A stretch of DNA of 64,000 nt from Alteromonadaceae bacterium M269 (GTDB taxonomy: Bacteria > Pseudomonadota > Gammaproteobacteria > Enterobacterales > Alteromonadaceae), in the NCBI GenBank assembly GCA_004353515.1, contig SMNZ01000001.1:124001-188000 (forward strand), written 5' to 3'. This document shows positions 24,227 through 32,006 of this stretch, piece by piece. Each line of letters opens with the position of its first letter. The stretch's first letter is position 1. A model generated the notes under the pieces. It was not told where the DNA came from, did not search any database, and was given only the letters and a program-made list of their open reading frames with translations. Made by a program: the position numbers and the translations under genes.

Positions 24227-25123
24227 TTAGGGATCAATAAATGCTAACGCACTTTCTAAGTCGGGGTGTTTAAAGTTGAAGCCCTGTTCCTGAAGGCGTT
24301 TTGGAATGACTCTTTGACCATAAATGAGCAGGTCGGACATTTCTCCAAACAAAACCTTTAGCATAAATTGGGGCATTTTAACTGCACAAGGACGTTTTAA
24401 TTGTGACGCTAATGTCTGGCTAAACTCTAAGTTAGTGACTGGATTTGGTGCCGTTAAGTTATAAATACCGCTGGCGGAGGGGCTTAACAGTAGGAATTTT
24501 ATAGCTTCTAATACGTCGCTGATATGTATCCAGGACATATATTGTTCGCCAGAAGCCATCGGGCCACCCATTCCCATTTTAAATGCTGGAAGCATTTTAT
24601 CTAATGCTCCATCTTTACGGGAGAGCACTATGCCGGTTCTGAGAAGGCATACTCGTGTTTTTTCACTTTGTGCTTCCTGCGCTAAGCCTTCCCACTTTTT
24701 GCATATCTCATGGCTGAATTCCTCGTAGACCTCAGTATAGTCCTCGGTAATTAAGGTTTCAGCTTGCCTTCCATAGTAGCCAATCGCAGAGCCGCTGATA
24801 AAAACTTTAGGTGGGTTGCTACTTTGCTTGATGAGTTGCGTTAGTTTCTCTGTAATAGACCAGCGACTTTGGGTAATACGATGCTTTTGTTTCTTGGTCC
24901 AGCGCTTGTTGGCGATAGATTCTCCTGCCAAATTAATGACAGCGTCGAATTGGTCAAGGTTGTCTAATTTATCAAGTGAAGAAAAAAGTTGTGCTCTGCT
25001 GCTCACGTGGTGAGTTGCAGCAGCCACATTTCGGGTATAAACACTAACACTGTGTTGATCAATGAGCGTTGGTATTAGGTGCGAGCCAATGAGTCCCGTA
25101 CCACCCGTAATCAGTATATGCAT
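24227..25123 (-). CDS. yfcH: TIGR01777-family NAD(P)-binding epimerase-like protein (YfcH)
   Basis: 298 residues. N-terminal Rossmann motif GGTGLIGSHL (7-16), VINLAGESIA, SGSAIGYYG with Tyr-Gly-Arg in the active-site region, and a C-terminal DUF1731 domain ending in PKRLQEQGF.F.HP.LE.AL. SDR-like enzyme of unknown substrate. It lies 16 bp downstream of folX on the same strand; folX and yfcH are also neighbours in E. coli, which supports both names. Confidence 0.88.
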   Translation of the reverse strand: MHILITGGTGLIGSHLIPTLIDQHSVSVYTRNVAAATHHVSSRAQLFSSLDKLDNLDQFDAVINLAGESIANKRWTKKQKHRITQSRWSITEKLTQLIKQSSNPPKVFISGSAIGYYGRQAETLITEDYTEVYEEFSHEICKKWEGLAQEAQSEKTRVCLLRTGIVLSRKDGALDKMLPAFKMGMGGPMASGEQYMSWIHISDVLEAIKFLLLSPSASGIYNLTAPNPVTNLEFSQTLASQLKRPCAVKMPQFMLKVLFGEMSDLLIYGQRVIPKRLQEQGFNFKHPDLESALAFIDP

Positions 25124-25139
25124 AATCAGCCGAGTAGGA

Positions 25140-25502
25140 TTACTTGTTGCAACTTAAGCACAAGGAGACTGAATCAGCAAATCTCAGCGCATGGGGCTTA
25201 TCAACTTCTACTTGTGCATAAGTAACCCATTGGTGTTCTGAGGCGATAGCTAATATGTCAGAGGTAAGCTTTTCTAATAGTGAAAAACGTGTGCTTTCGA
25301 CGAGGTTGATAATGCGTTTGGTAATAGTGCGATAGTTTAATGCATCTTCCATTTGGTCTGAATTTGTCGCTTGCTCAGCGCTGTAGTGAATGACGACATT
25401 GATGATAACGTCTTGCTTATTGTCAATCTCTTCTTGCTTAATACCGATGTAGGTTCTCAAGCGTAAATTTTTAATTTTTATTGTCGCTAAATCTAGCTTC
25501 AT
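25140..25502 (-). CDS. folX: Dihydroneopterin triphosphate 2'-epimerase FolX
   Basis: 120 residues. It converts dihydroneopterin triphosphate to the monapterin form. Close in sequence to E. coli Fol[55 protein letters not shown] and [11 protein letters not shown]. The start is ATG 25502 with AAGGA 8 bases upstream; a TTG 18 bases earlier is less likely. It is followed by yfcH. The upstream 400 bp contain repeat copy B. Confidence 0.92.
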   Translation of the reverse strand: MKLDLATIKIKNLRLRTYIGIKQEEIDNKQDVIINVVIHYSAEQATNSDQMEDALNYRTITKRIINLVESTRFSLLEKLTSDILAIASEHQWVTYAQVEVDKPHALRFADSVSLCLSCNK

Positions 25503-25537
25503 CCTTTGTTTCCTTCGCAATATTTTTGTAGCTTAAG

Positions 25538-25801
25538 CTAGAGCGTGTTGATCTTTACTGTACAGTTTTGCAGCGAATTGTTTGTTGTTTAGACAAAGAA
25601 GAGGCTGTGTAGTAATCTCCATAAACAGGCTCTGATGCAGGATAAATAACAAACAAACGCTGTCCTTTGGGTTCGTTATAAAGGCATCTTGCTTTTTGTT
25701 GTCAGCTTTTGACTTGGATGACCAAGCCTGCAAGCTGACGCCGCAATCAAAATGCCTTTATTTAGAACAAAATCTATACAGCAAAGTTCAAAACGCTCTA
25801 G
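25538..25801. repeat. MITE-like repeat, family 1, copy B (264 bp)
   Basis: Begins ctagagcgtgttgatcttta; the reverse complement of the right end begins ctagagcgttttgaactttg, so the ends are terminal inverted repeats of about 28 bp. It has no transposase frame. It is inverted with respect to copy A at 4493-4789, and shares blocks of up to 29 identical bases. It lies 35 bp upstream of folX. The remaining 134 bp before the AI-2E permease gene show no clear element. Confidence 0.8.
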
Positions 25802-25935
25802 GTACATTTTACTTATTTTTTGTAACAACAGTTCACTCTATCAGAGTTGAGAGAGCTACACGTGTTATTACTTTGCTTTTCATATACTTTGCTATTTGCT
25901 AAGTTTGACACAAACATCTAACGATAGTCTCACAA

Positions 25936-26985
25936 ATGGAATTTAAATTTACTCCTGCTGTAAAAGTCCTACTTGTTTCGGCTTCTCTTATTATCGTTTT
26001 AGCGGGTATAAAAACCGCAAGTGCGATTTTAGTTCCTTTCCTCCTTTCGATATTTATTGCGATGGCATGCAATCCACTGATTGCTAAAGCCAGTCGCTAT
26101 CATATCCCGAGGTGGGTTTCTGTAATCCTAGTGATCCTTATCATTGTTATCTGCGGTTTTATGCTTGCTGGGTTAGTGGGAAATTCTATGTCTGAGTTTT
26201 CGGCTAACTTGCCTGTTTACGAACAGAAGTTGCAGTCTGAATTTGCATGGATTGCAGGGCAGCTGAGCGCACTTAATATTATCGTCGATAAAGAGCTGCT
26301 GATTTCTTACCTCGATCCGTCAATTGCCATGAATATGGCAAGGAACCTACTGTCGGGAATAGGTGGGGTTATGACCAACTTCTTGCTTATTCTGCTAACC
26401 GTGGTTTTTATGTTGTTTGAGGCTGAATCTGTACCAAAGAAGATTCACATTGCACTAGACGACCCTAGTATGAAAATACAGCAGATAGATAAGTTTCTTG
26501 AGTCGGTTAAGCAGTACTTGGCTATTAAATCGGTAGTGAGTTTGGCAACAGGTTTTTGTGCTGGACTGTGGTTATATATTTTAGATGTCGACCATTTCAT
26601 GCTTTGGGGCGTAACAGCGTTTCTGTTCAACTTTATCCCAAATATCGGTTCTATTATCGCTGCTGTACCAGCTGTTCTATTAGCACTTGTACAGCTGGGG
26701 CCAGCGACTGCCGGTTTAACAGCTCTCGGGTATGTTGTGATAAATATGGTAATGGGGAATGTCATTGAACCTAGATTTATGGGACGTGGTTTAGGACTTT
26801 CAACGCTTGTTGTTTTCCTTTCGTTGATTTTCTGGGGGTGGTTATTGGGCACAGTAGGTATGTTGCTATCGGTACCCTTGACGATGATTGTGAAATTGGC
26901 GCTTGAATCGAGCGATGATAGCCGTTGGTTAGCGCTTTTATTAGCAGGTAATGAAGAAGGTCCAGATTCGCCTGAATCCACATAA
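25936..26985 (+). CDS. AI-2E family transporter (PerM/TqsA type)
   Basis: 349 residues with about seven or eight membrane helices (about 10-45, 60-82, 150-170, 205-300, 305-335). The family's FxxxFIPNIGSIIAAVPAVLLAL stretch and GNVIEPRFMGRGLGLSTLVVFLSLIFWGWLLG are present. The name comes from E. coli TqsA, an AI-2 exporter; most members have unknown substrates and some are linked to sodium/proton exchange. Single gene before gltX. Confidence 0.88.
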   Translation: MEFKFTPAVKVLLVSASLIIVLAGIKTASAILVPFLLSIFIAMACNPLIAKASRYHIPRWVSVILVILIIVICGFMLAGLVGNSMSEFSANLPVYEQKLQSEFAWIAGQLSALNIIVDKELLISYLDPSIAMNMARNLLSGIGGVMTNFLLILLTVVFMLFEAESVPKKIHIALDDPSMKIQQIDKFLESVKQYLAIKSVVSLATGFCAGLWLYILDVDHFMLWGVTAFLFNFIPNIGSIIAAVPAVLLALVQLGPATAGLTALGYVVINMVMGNVIEPRFMGRGLGLSTLVVFLSLIFWGWLLGTVGMLLSVPLTMIVKLALESSDDSRWLALLLAGNEEGPDSPEST

Positions 26986-27148
26986 ACTCAGGCAGGTTTG
27001 CTGGTTGTAGTAAAACCTACAGCCAGTAAATAAGTCTGTTCAAGGATGATAGATATAAATTTCTTTTGAATATCCGCTGGCGATACTATCTCTGTGCATC
27101 AGTTGACTGCTAAAATACGCGCATTTAGTAATTCATGGAAATTTATAT

Positions 27149-28558
27149 ATGACGGTAGTTACCCGTTTTGCGCCTAGCCCTACTGGATATTTGCACGTAG
27201 GTGGAGCGCGAACAGCTCTTTACTCTTGGTTATACGCTAAAAATAAAGGCGGAGACTTTGTGCTCCGTATCGAAGATACCGATATTGAGCGTTCAACAAA
27301 AGAAGCAAAAGATGCAATTTTAGAAGGCATGCGCTGGCTTGGGTTAGAGTGGCAACAAGGGCCTTTTTATCAAACAGAGCGTTTTGACCGTTATAAAGAA
27401 CTTATCCAACAGCTGCTTGATGAAGGAAAAGCATATAAGTGCTTTATGCCTGCGGAAGAGTTGGATGCAATTAGAGAAGAACAGAAAGCCAGAGGTGAAA
27501 AACCTCGTTACCCAGGGACATGGAGAGACAGAACCGACCATCCTGCGGATCAACCTTTTGTTATCCGTTTTAAAAATCCACTAACTGGCACAGTCGTCAT
27601 TAATGACCATATCAGAGGGAAAATTGAGATCTCTAATGAAGAGTTAGATGATCTCATTATTCAGCGTAGTGATGGAGCTCCCACCTATAACTTCTGTGTT
27701 GTTGTTGATGATTGGGATATGGGAATTACTCACGTTGTGCGTGGGGAAGACCATATCAACAATACGCCTCGACAAATTAACATCGCTTCTGCACTAGGTG
27801 CACCTATTCCTGAGTATGGGCATGTTTCTATGATCCTCGGGGATGATGGTAAGAAACTATCAAAACGTCATGGTGCTGTGAGCGTTATGCAATACAGAGA
27901 TGACGGATTCTTACCACAAGCGTTATTGAATTATTTGGTGAGGCTAGGGTGGTCGCATGGTGATCAGGAAATATTCTCTGTTGATGAGATGATTGAACTG
28001 TTTAAGTTAGAGGACGTTAGTCCATCAGCTTCTGCTTTCAACACAGAAAAGCTTATTTGGCTTAATCAACATTACATCAAGTCTTTGCCATCAAATGTCG
28101 TTGCAGAGCACTGTGCTTGGCATTTTGAGCAATTAAATATTGATACGAGCAATGGACCAGACTTGAGTCAGGTTATCGAAGTACAAGCAGACCGTGTTAA
28201 GACGCTGAAGGAATTGGCTGAAATCAGTCAATATTTTTATCGAGACTTTGATGAGTTAGATGAAAAGGCGGCTAAGAAACATCTGAGGCCTGTCGCAAAG
28301 GAACCATTATCTCTTGTTAGAGATAAATTAGATGCAATAACCGATTGGAAACCAGAAACAATTCAAGAAGCAATTAATAATACTGCGGAAGAATTAGAGG
28401 TTGGTATGGGGAAAGTTGGAATGCCTTTGCGAGTTGCTGCAACGGGTTCTGGTAATTCGCCATCTTTAGATGTGACTCTAAATTTGCTTGAAAAGGTTAA
28501 GATTGTTCAGCGAATAGACAAAGCGCTCATTTATATAGCAAATAGAGAAAATTCTTAA
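27149..28558 (+). CDS. gltX: Glutamyl-tRNA synthetase GltX
   Basis: 469 residues, the usual bacterial length. Class I synthetase with HIGH-type [14 protein letters not shown] (10-23) and KMSKS-type [10 protein letters not shown] near 237. FAPSPTG, RIEDTD and LGWSHGD are all characteristic. It attaches glutamate to tRNA-Glu. Two identical tRNA-Glu genes lie directly downstream, a common association in Alteromonadales and Vibrionales. Confidence 0.97.
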   Translation: MTVVTRFAPSPTGYLHVGGARTALYSWLYAKNKGGDFVLRIEDTDIERSTKEAKDAILEGMRWLGLEWQQGPFYQTERFDRYKELIQQLLDEGKAYKCFMPAEELDAIREEQKARGEKPRYPGTWRDRTDHPADQPFVIRFKNPLTGTVVINDHIRGKIEISNEELDDLIIQRSDGAPTYNFCVVVDDWDMGITHVVRGEDHINNTPRQINIASALGAPIPEYGHVSMILGDDGKKLSKRHGAVSVMQYRDDGFLPQALLNYLVRLGWSHGDQEIFSVDEMIELFKLEDVSPSASAFNTEKLIWLNQHYIKSLPSNVVAEHCAWHFEQLNIDTSNGPDLSQVIEVQADRVKTLKELAEISQYFYRDFDELDEKAAKKHLRPVAKEPLSLVRDKLDAITDWKPETIQEAINNTAEELEVGMGKVGMPLRVAATGSGNSPSLDVTLNLLEKVKIVQRIDKALIYIANRENS

Positions 28559-28566
28559 AAAAAGCG

Positions 28567-28595
28567 TTGACATAGTAAGGCCCCCTGCCTAGAAT
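28567..28595 (+). promoter_or_regulatory. Strong tRNA operon promoter with GC-rich discriminator
   Basis: TTGACA (28567-28572), exact consensus, and TAGAAT (28590-28595) are separated by 17 bp. The following GCGCCCCGC is a GC-rich discriminator typical of stringently controlled stable-RNA promoters. It begins 9 bp after the gltX stop codon and serves the three tRNA genes. Confidence 0.85.
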
Positions 28596-28633
28596 GCGCC
28601 CCGCTGTTACGGAACAGTCGCTGCAAAGGATTC

Positions 28634-28709
<76 letters not shown>

Positions 28710-28734
28710 GGCATAACAGCAGATTAGTTTCCTA

Positions 28735-28810
28735 GTCCCCTTCGTCTAGAGGCCTAGGACACCGCCCTTTCACGGCGGTAACAGGGGTTCGAATCCCCTA
28801 GGGGACGCCA
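28735..28810 (+). tRNA. tRNA-Glu (TTC anticodon), copy 1
   Basis: 76 nt including CCA. GTCCCCT acceptor, TCGTCTAGAGGCC D-arm, anticodon loop CTTTCAC with TTC, AGGGGTTCGAATCCCCT T-arm. Identical in sequence to the copy at 28945. Confidence 0.97.
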
Positions 28811-28944
28811 TTATCTACATTAGGCCGTAGGTAATAGTGTCATAGGAAATTAATCAGCATATCTTAGATATGCAAAGAGACAGAATTATTGATAGCAGAC
28901 ATAGCGTTGTTATCACATCAAAGGCAACTTTGATAATGATTGCT

Positions 28945-29020
28945 GTCCCCTTCGTCTAGAGGCCTAGGACACCGCCCTTTCACGGCGGTAACAGGGGTTC
29001 GAATCCCCTAGGGGACGCCA
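28945..29020 (+). tRNA. tRNA-Glu (TTC anticodon), copy 2
   Basis: 76 nt including CCA, base-for-base identical to copy 1. The 134-bp spacer between the two is unrelated. Probably the last gene of the tRNA transcript, with a terminator 6 bp later. Confidence 0.97.
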
Positions 29021-29026
29021 CATATG

Positions 29027-29057
29027 AAAGCCCAACCAGAAATGGTTGGGCTTTTTT
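29027..29057 (+). terminator. Rho-independent terminator of the tRNA operon
   Basis: AAAGCCCAACCA and TGGTTGGGCTTT form a 12-bp stem with a GAAA tetraloop, followed by a T run. Confidence 0.93.
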
Positions 29058-29175
29058 CTTTTCTACAGCTAAAAACTTTTTTGGATCTTTTCCCGCACTT
29101 TTTAACTTAAGTCACAGTTGACAGGTTATTCATTTACTGAAAACATAGTTGATATATCAACTAATACGAGTTTAT

Positions 29176-29607
29176 ATGACTAAAAAGCGACGACTGATAT
29201 ATCAAATCAACATGGCTAGACATGTGATGATGAAATCAATGGACAGTATATGTGTTAGAGAATTGGATGTGTCTGTTGTGCAACTGACTGCTTTAATGGT
29301 GTTAAACGATAAGCAAGGATGTCAAATGAAGGAGCTAGCTGACGCTCTAATGTTAGATAAATCAGCAGTAACCGGACTGACTAAGCGTTTACAAAGTAAA
29401 GCTTTGGTTGAACGCATACCCAGTGAAACAGATTCAAGAGCTTCTATTCTAACGCTGACTGAAAATGGAAAAGAGAAATTAGGTGGAGGCATGAAATTAC
29501 TAGCTGAGGCTAATCAGATGATGAGTGAAGGCTTTAGCGAAGATGAGTTGGATACTGTATCGCGTTATTTAGGGCATTTGACTCACATATTCTCGGGGAG
29601 AAGTTAA
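29176..29607 (+). CDS. MarR-family transcriptional regulator
   Basis: 143 residues. Winged-helix DNA-binding core: LTALMVLNDKQGCQMKELADALMLDKSAVTGLTKRLQSKALVERIPSETDSRASILTLTENG, with the DSRA wing motif. Start at ATG 29176 with GAG about 7 bases ahead; a longer TTG-initiated frame from 29149 is less likely. It ends 3 bp before the DUF4442 gene, so both are one operon, and the regulator probably controls it. Ligand unknown. Confidence 0.88.
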   Translation: MTKKRRLIYQINMARHVMMKSMDSICVRELDVSVVQLTALMVLNDKQGCQMKELADALMLDKSAVTGLTKRLQSKALVERIPSETDSRASILTLTENGKEKLGGGMKLLAEANQMMSEGFSEDELDTVSRYLGHLTHIFSGRS

Positions 29608-29610
29608 TTT

Positions 29611-30096
29611 ATGGCGTACAAACCTTCAAAAAGTCCAGTCTTAAGACTTTGGAAGAAATTTGGCAACCACGCATTCGGACGTTGGTTAGTTAGTAAGATC
29701 GTCTGCTTTAATGCACCATACTTCAGCAGTATTAAACCGGTGTTTACACGCATTCAGCCTGGGCAGGTTGAAGTCGCTTTTAAGAAGAGAAGGGCGGTGC
29801 ATAACCACATTAAAACAGTACATGCTATTGCTATGTGTAATGCTGCTGAGTTAGCTGGAGGTGTTTGTCTCGACGTGTCGCTTGATGCTGGGTTTCGCTG
29901 GATACCTGTAGGTATGGAAGTGAAGTATCTAAAGATGGCGAAGACAGATCTCATTGCAAGATGCAAAATTGAAAAGTTTGATTGGGACGAAGCACAAGAC
30001 GTGGTAATGCCAGTTGGAGTTTTTGATACACATGGAGATGAGGTTTTCCATGCTGATATTACGATGAGGATTTCAGAGAAAAAGAGAGCTGCTTGA
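29611..30096 (+). CDS. DUF4442 hotdog-fold thioesterase-like protein
   Basis: 161 residues. Hotdog-fold pattern: HNHIKTVHAIAMCNAAELAGGV (central helix with Glu), then strand WIPVGMEVKYLKMAKTDLIARCKI and VFDTHGDEVFHADITMRIS. Hotdog proteins with this architecture hydrolyse acyl-CoA or acyl-carrier thioesters; this branch is not characterised. It is coupled to the MarR regulator. Confidence 0.82.
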   Translation: MAYKPSKSPVLRLWKKFGNHAFGRWLVSKIVCFNAPYFSSIKPVFTRIQPGQVEVAFKKRRAVHNHIKTVHAIAMCNAAELAGGVCLDVSLDAGFRWIPVGMEVKYLKMAKTDLIARCKIEKFDWDEAQDVVMPVGVFDTHGDEVFHADITMRISEKKRAA

Positions 30097-30100
30097 ATTA

Positions 30101-30125
30101 AGCCCTGAATACTCAGGGCTATTTA
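30101..30125. terminator. Bidirectional terminator
   Basis: AGCCCTGA and TCAGGGCT form an 8-bp stem with an ATAC loop, followed by ATTTAAT. It lies between the convergent DUF4442 and DUF2461 genes. Confidence 0.75.
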
Positions 30126-30131
30126 ATGCCT

Positions 30132-30815
30132 TTAGAATCTAAGGCCTAAGGCTTCGCATAAGAAACGTTGTAAAGGCTGAGCTCGTCCATATAGGCTCGC
30201 TATTCGCTTACAGACATCATCTTCATATAGAAATGATTCATCGAGCTGACAAACTGCGATAAAGTCTTTACGTTTAAGCTCTTCGATAAGAGGATGCTCT
30301 TTATCAAAGCCTTTTGGTGGTCTAGATAGAGAGTCTCCCACCAATTCATATTTTTCGGTAAAAGGCTCATGCTCAATGGCATCTTGATAGGGTGCTGACT
30401 TTGCGACTATGTGGTCGCGATACTTTTTTAGCTCTTCAGAGGCAGGGTGCCAAGAGCCAACACCGAGAAAAACATTTCCCGGCTCAATATGTAGATAAAA
30501 ACCCGGTGCATGTACATCTTTGCCTATCTCATGCCTAAACTGGATTCCAACATTGGTTTTATAAGGAGATTTGTCTTTTGAGAACCTCACGTCGCGATAA
30601 ACGCGCATGAGAGAACCGCCCATTTTTTTGGAAATAGCTTCGTAGTGAGGTGATATCAACCTTATCCATGAATCCATTTCACTAATAAATTCGAGAGCAG
30701 GCGTACGTACTTTATCTTCGTAATCTTGTTTATGGTCATTAAACCAATCTTTATTATTATTAGCCTTCAGTTGCGTTAAGAAGGTCATTATTGATGGATC
30801 GAAGTGTTTAAACAT
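30132..30815 (-). CDS. DUF2461-family protein (TIGR02453)
   Basis: 227 residues with the family pattern: FLTQLKANNNKDWFNDHKQDYE at the N-terminus, GGSLMRVYRDVRFSKDKSPYKTNVGIQFRH near 65-95, and GFYLHIEPGNVFLGVGSWHP. These proteins are common in bacteria and fungi; no function is known. It lies 9 bp after ppsR on the same strand and is probably co-transcribed with it. Confidence 0.88.
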   Translation of the reverse strand: MFKHFDPSIMTFLTQLKANNNKDWFNDHKQDYEDKVRTPALEFISEMDSWIRLISPHYEAISKKMGGSLMRVYRDVRFSKDKSPYKTNVGIQFRHEIGKDVHAPGFYLHIEPGNVFLGVGSWHPASEELKKYRDHIVAKSAPYQDAIEHEPFTEKYELVGDSLSRPPKGFDKEHPLIEELKRKDFIAVCQLDESFLYEDDVCKRIASLYGRAQPLQRFLCEALGLRF

Positions 30816-30824
30816 TAATATCCC

Positions 30825-31637
30825 TTAATATTTTCTTCTCTCTAAGCCTGTTTGCGAGAGGATTTTGGCTGAGATTTCTTCTATAGAATAAGTGGTGCTG
30901 TTCAAAAATGGAATATGTTCTCTACGGTAGAGGTTTTCTACTTCTCTTAATTCCATTTTGCATTGTCGTAAAGATGAATACTGGCTATTGGCTCGCCTTT
31001 CCGAGCGTATTTGATGTAGTCTGTCAGCATTTATTGTCAAGCCAAATAGCTTGTTTTTAAAACGCCTTAACGTTGGCGGTAGTTTGAGAATATCTCCCAT
31101 ATCTTCTTCAGTGAAAGGATAGTTAGCGGCTTTAATACCGTATTGAAGAGCAAGGTAAAGGCTTGTTGGTGTTTTACCTGAACGAGAAACACCTGTCAGT
31201 ATGATATCGGCCTCGTGGAAATCCTTAAGGTTTGAACCATCATCGTTGGCTAGCGCATAGTTAACCGCTTCGATACGAATATCGTAAGTGGTTTCGTGAA
31301 TACTGTGAGTTCGGTGTTTTAAGGGTTTTGATGGAACACCTAAAACTTTTTCCAACGGTGCAACATATTGATCAAGGAAGTTATAGCTGACACCCACGGA
31401 TTTGGAGACAATTTTACGCACGTCGATATTGACTATGGTGTAAAAAACTAAAGGTCGTTCACCAGACTCTTTAAAACTCTTCTCGATCTTTTCAAGGACT
31501 TTTTCAGCTTGTTCTTTTGTTTCAACAAAAGGTAGCGTGATATGTTTAAATTCGACTTCGAATAACGACAGCAAAGCATGCCCAAAGACTTCTGCAGTAA
31601 TAGCTGTACCGTCAGACACATAGTATGCTGTGCGCAT
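30825..31637 (-). CDS. ppsR: Bifunctional PEP synthase regulatory protein PpsR (DUF299)
   Basis: 270 residues. It controls phosphoenolpyruvate synthase by ADP-dependent phosphorylation and Pi-dependent dephosphorylation of a Thr next to the catalytic His. N-terminal YYVSDGTAITAEVFGHALLS, P-loop GVSRSGKTPTSLYLA near 150, and the C-terminal RRANSQYSS region match the family. An AAGGAG ribosome site precedes the ATG. Its target ppsA is divergent, across an intergenic region holding a repeat and two palindromes. Confidence 0.95.
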   Translation of the reverse strand: MRTAYYVSDGTAITAEVFGHALLSLFEVEFKHITLPFVETKEQAEKVLEKIEKSFKESGERPLVFYTIVNIDVRKIVSKSVGVSYNFLDQYVAPLEKVLGVPSKPLKHRTHSIHETTYDIRIEAVNYALANDDGSNLKDFHEADIILTGVSRSGKTPTSLYLALQYGIKAANYPFTEEDMGDILKLPPTLRRFKNKLFGLTINADRLHQIRSERRANSQYSSLRQCKMELREVENLYRREHIPFLNSTTYSIEEISAKILSQTGLERRKY

Positions 31638-31658
31638 AACAACTCCTTAACAATGTTG

Positions 31659-31682
31659 TAATTTAATTACTGAATTAAATTA
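31659..31682. promoter_or_regulatory. AT-rich palindrome in the ppsR-ppsA intergenic region (site 1)
   Basis: TAATTTAATT-ACTG-AATTAAATTA: perfect 10-bp arms around 4 bases, 21 bp upstream of the ppsR start codon. It shares the ATTTAAT...ATTAAAT core with site 2 at 31750. It looks like an operator for a dimeric regulator; none is identified. Confidence 0.4.
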
Positions 31683-31749
31683 AATTTTACTTTTTATTAC
31701 AGCCCATTTTAAAATCGGCTCTTCGCAATTGGGCTTATCAATAGTAATA

Positions 31750-31771
31750 CTATTTAATTGAAATTAAATAG
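31750..31771. promoter_or_regulatory. AT-rich palindrome in the ppsR-ppsA intergenic region (site 2)
   Basis: CTATTTAAT-TGAA-ATTAAATAG: perfect 9-bp arms around 4 bases. The same half-site as site 1 with the centre shorter by 2 bp. It precedes the repeat element at 31817 on the ppsA side. A third half-site, CTATTTAAAT, is at about 31802. Confidence 0.4.
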
Positions 31772-31816
31772 AAATTTTGGAGAGGCATTTAGATAGGAAA
31801 TCTATTTAAATACCGA

Positions 31817-31959
31817 CTAGAGTGTATTGATCAATACTGTAAAATTTTGCAGCGAATGATTTTTGATATTCAGATAAGGCAATTTGCATGACGTATCGTG
31901 AAATCAGAGAACATTGTCGTCAAACAAAATTTAATACGGTAAAGAACAACACATTCTAT
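31817..31959. repeat. MITE-like repeat, family 1, short internally deleted copy C (143 bp)
   Basis: Left end ctagagtgtattgatcaata, continuing ctgtaaaattttgcagcgaa, follows the left end of copy B; right end aacaaaatttaatacggtaa through acattcta matches its right end (aacaaaatctatacagcaaa). The interior of about 120 bp seen in B is missing. It lies immediately upstream of ppsA, and its right end joins a TATAAT at 31957-31962. Confidence 0.6.
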
Positions 31960-31962
31960 AAT
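31957..31962 (+). promoter_or_regulatory. Candidate ppsA -10 box
   Basis: TATAAT, exact consensus, starting in the last bases of repeat copy C and 44 bp before the GTG start. No good -35 hexamer is seen at 16-18 bp, so activation or an extended element would be needed. Confidence 0.35.
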
Positions 31963-32006
31963 CCTTATATAACTTTTACAGACTTAGAGTTTTGGAGTAA
32001 ATATCA

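Noticed and set aside
28735..29020. tRNA-Glu repeats as integration (att) sites
   Set aside because: No integrase, cargo or displaced partial tRNA end is present; the repeats are two full tRNA genes.
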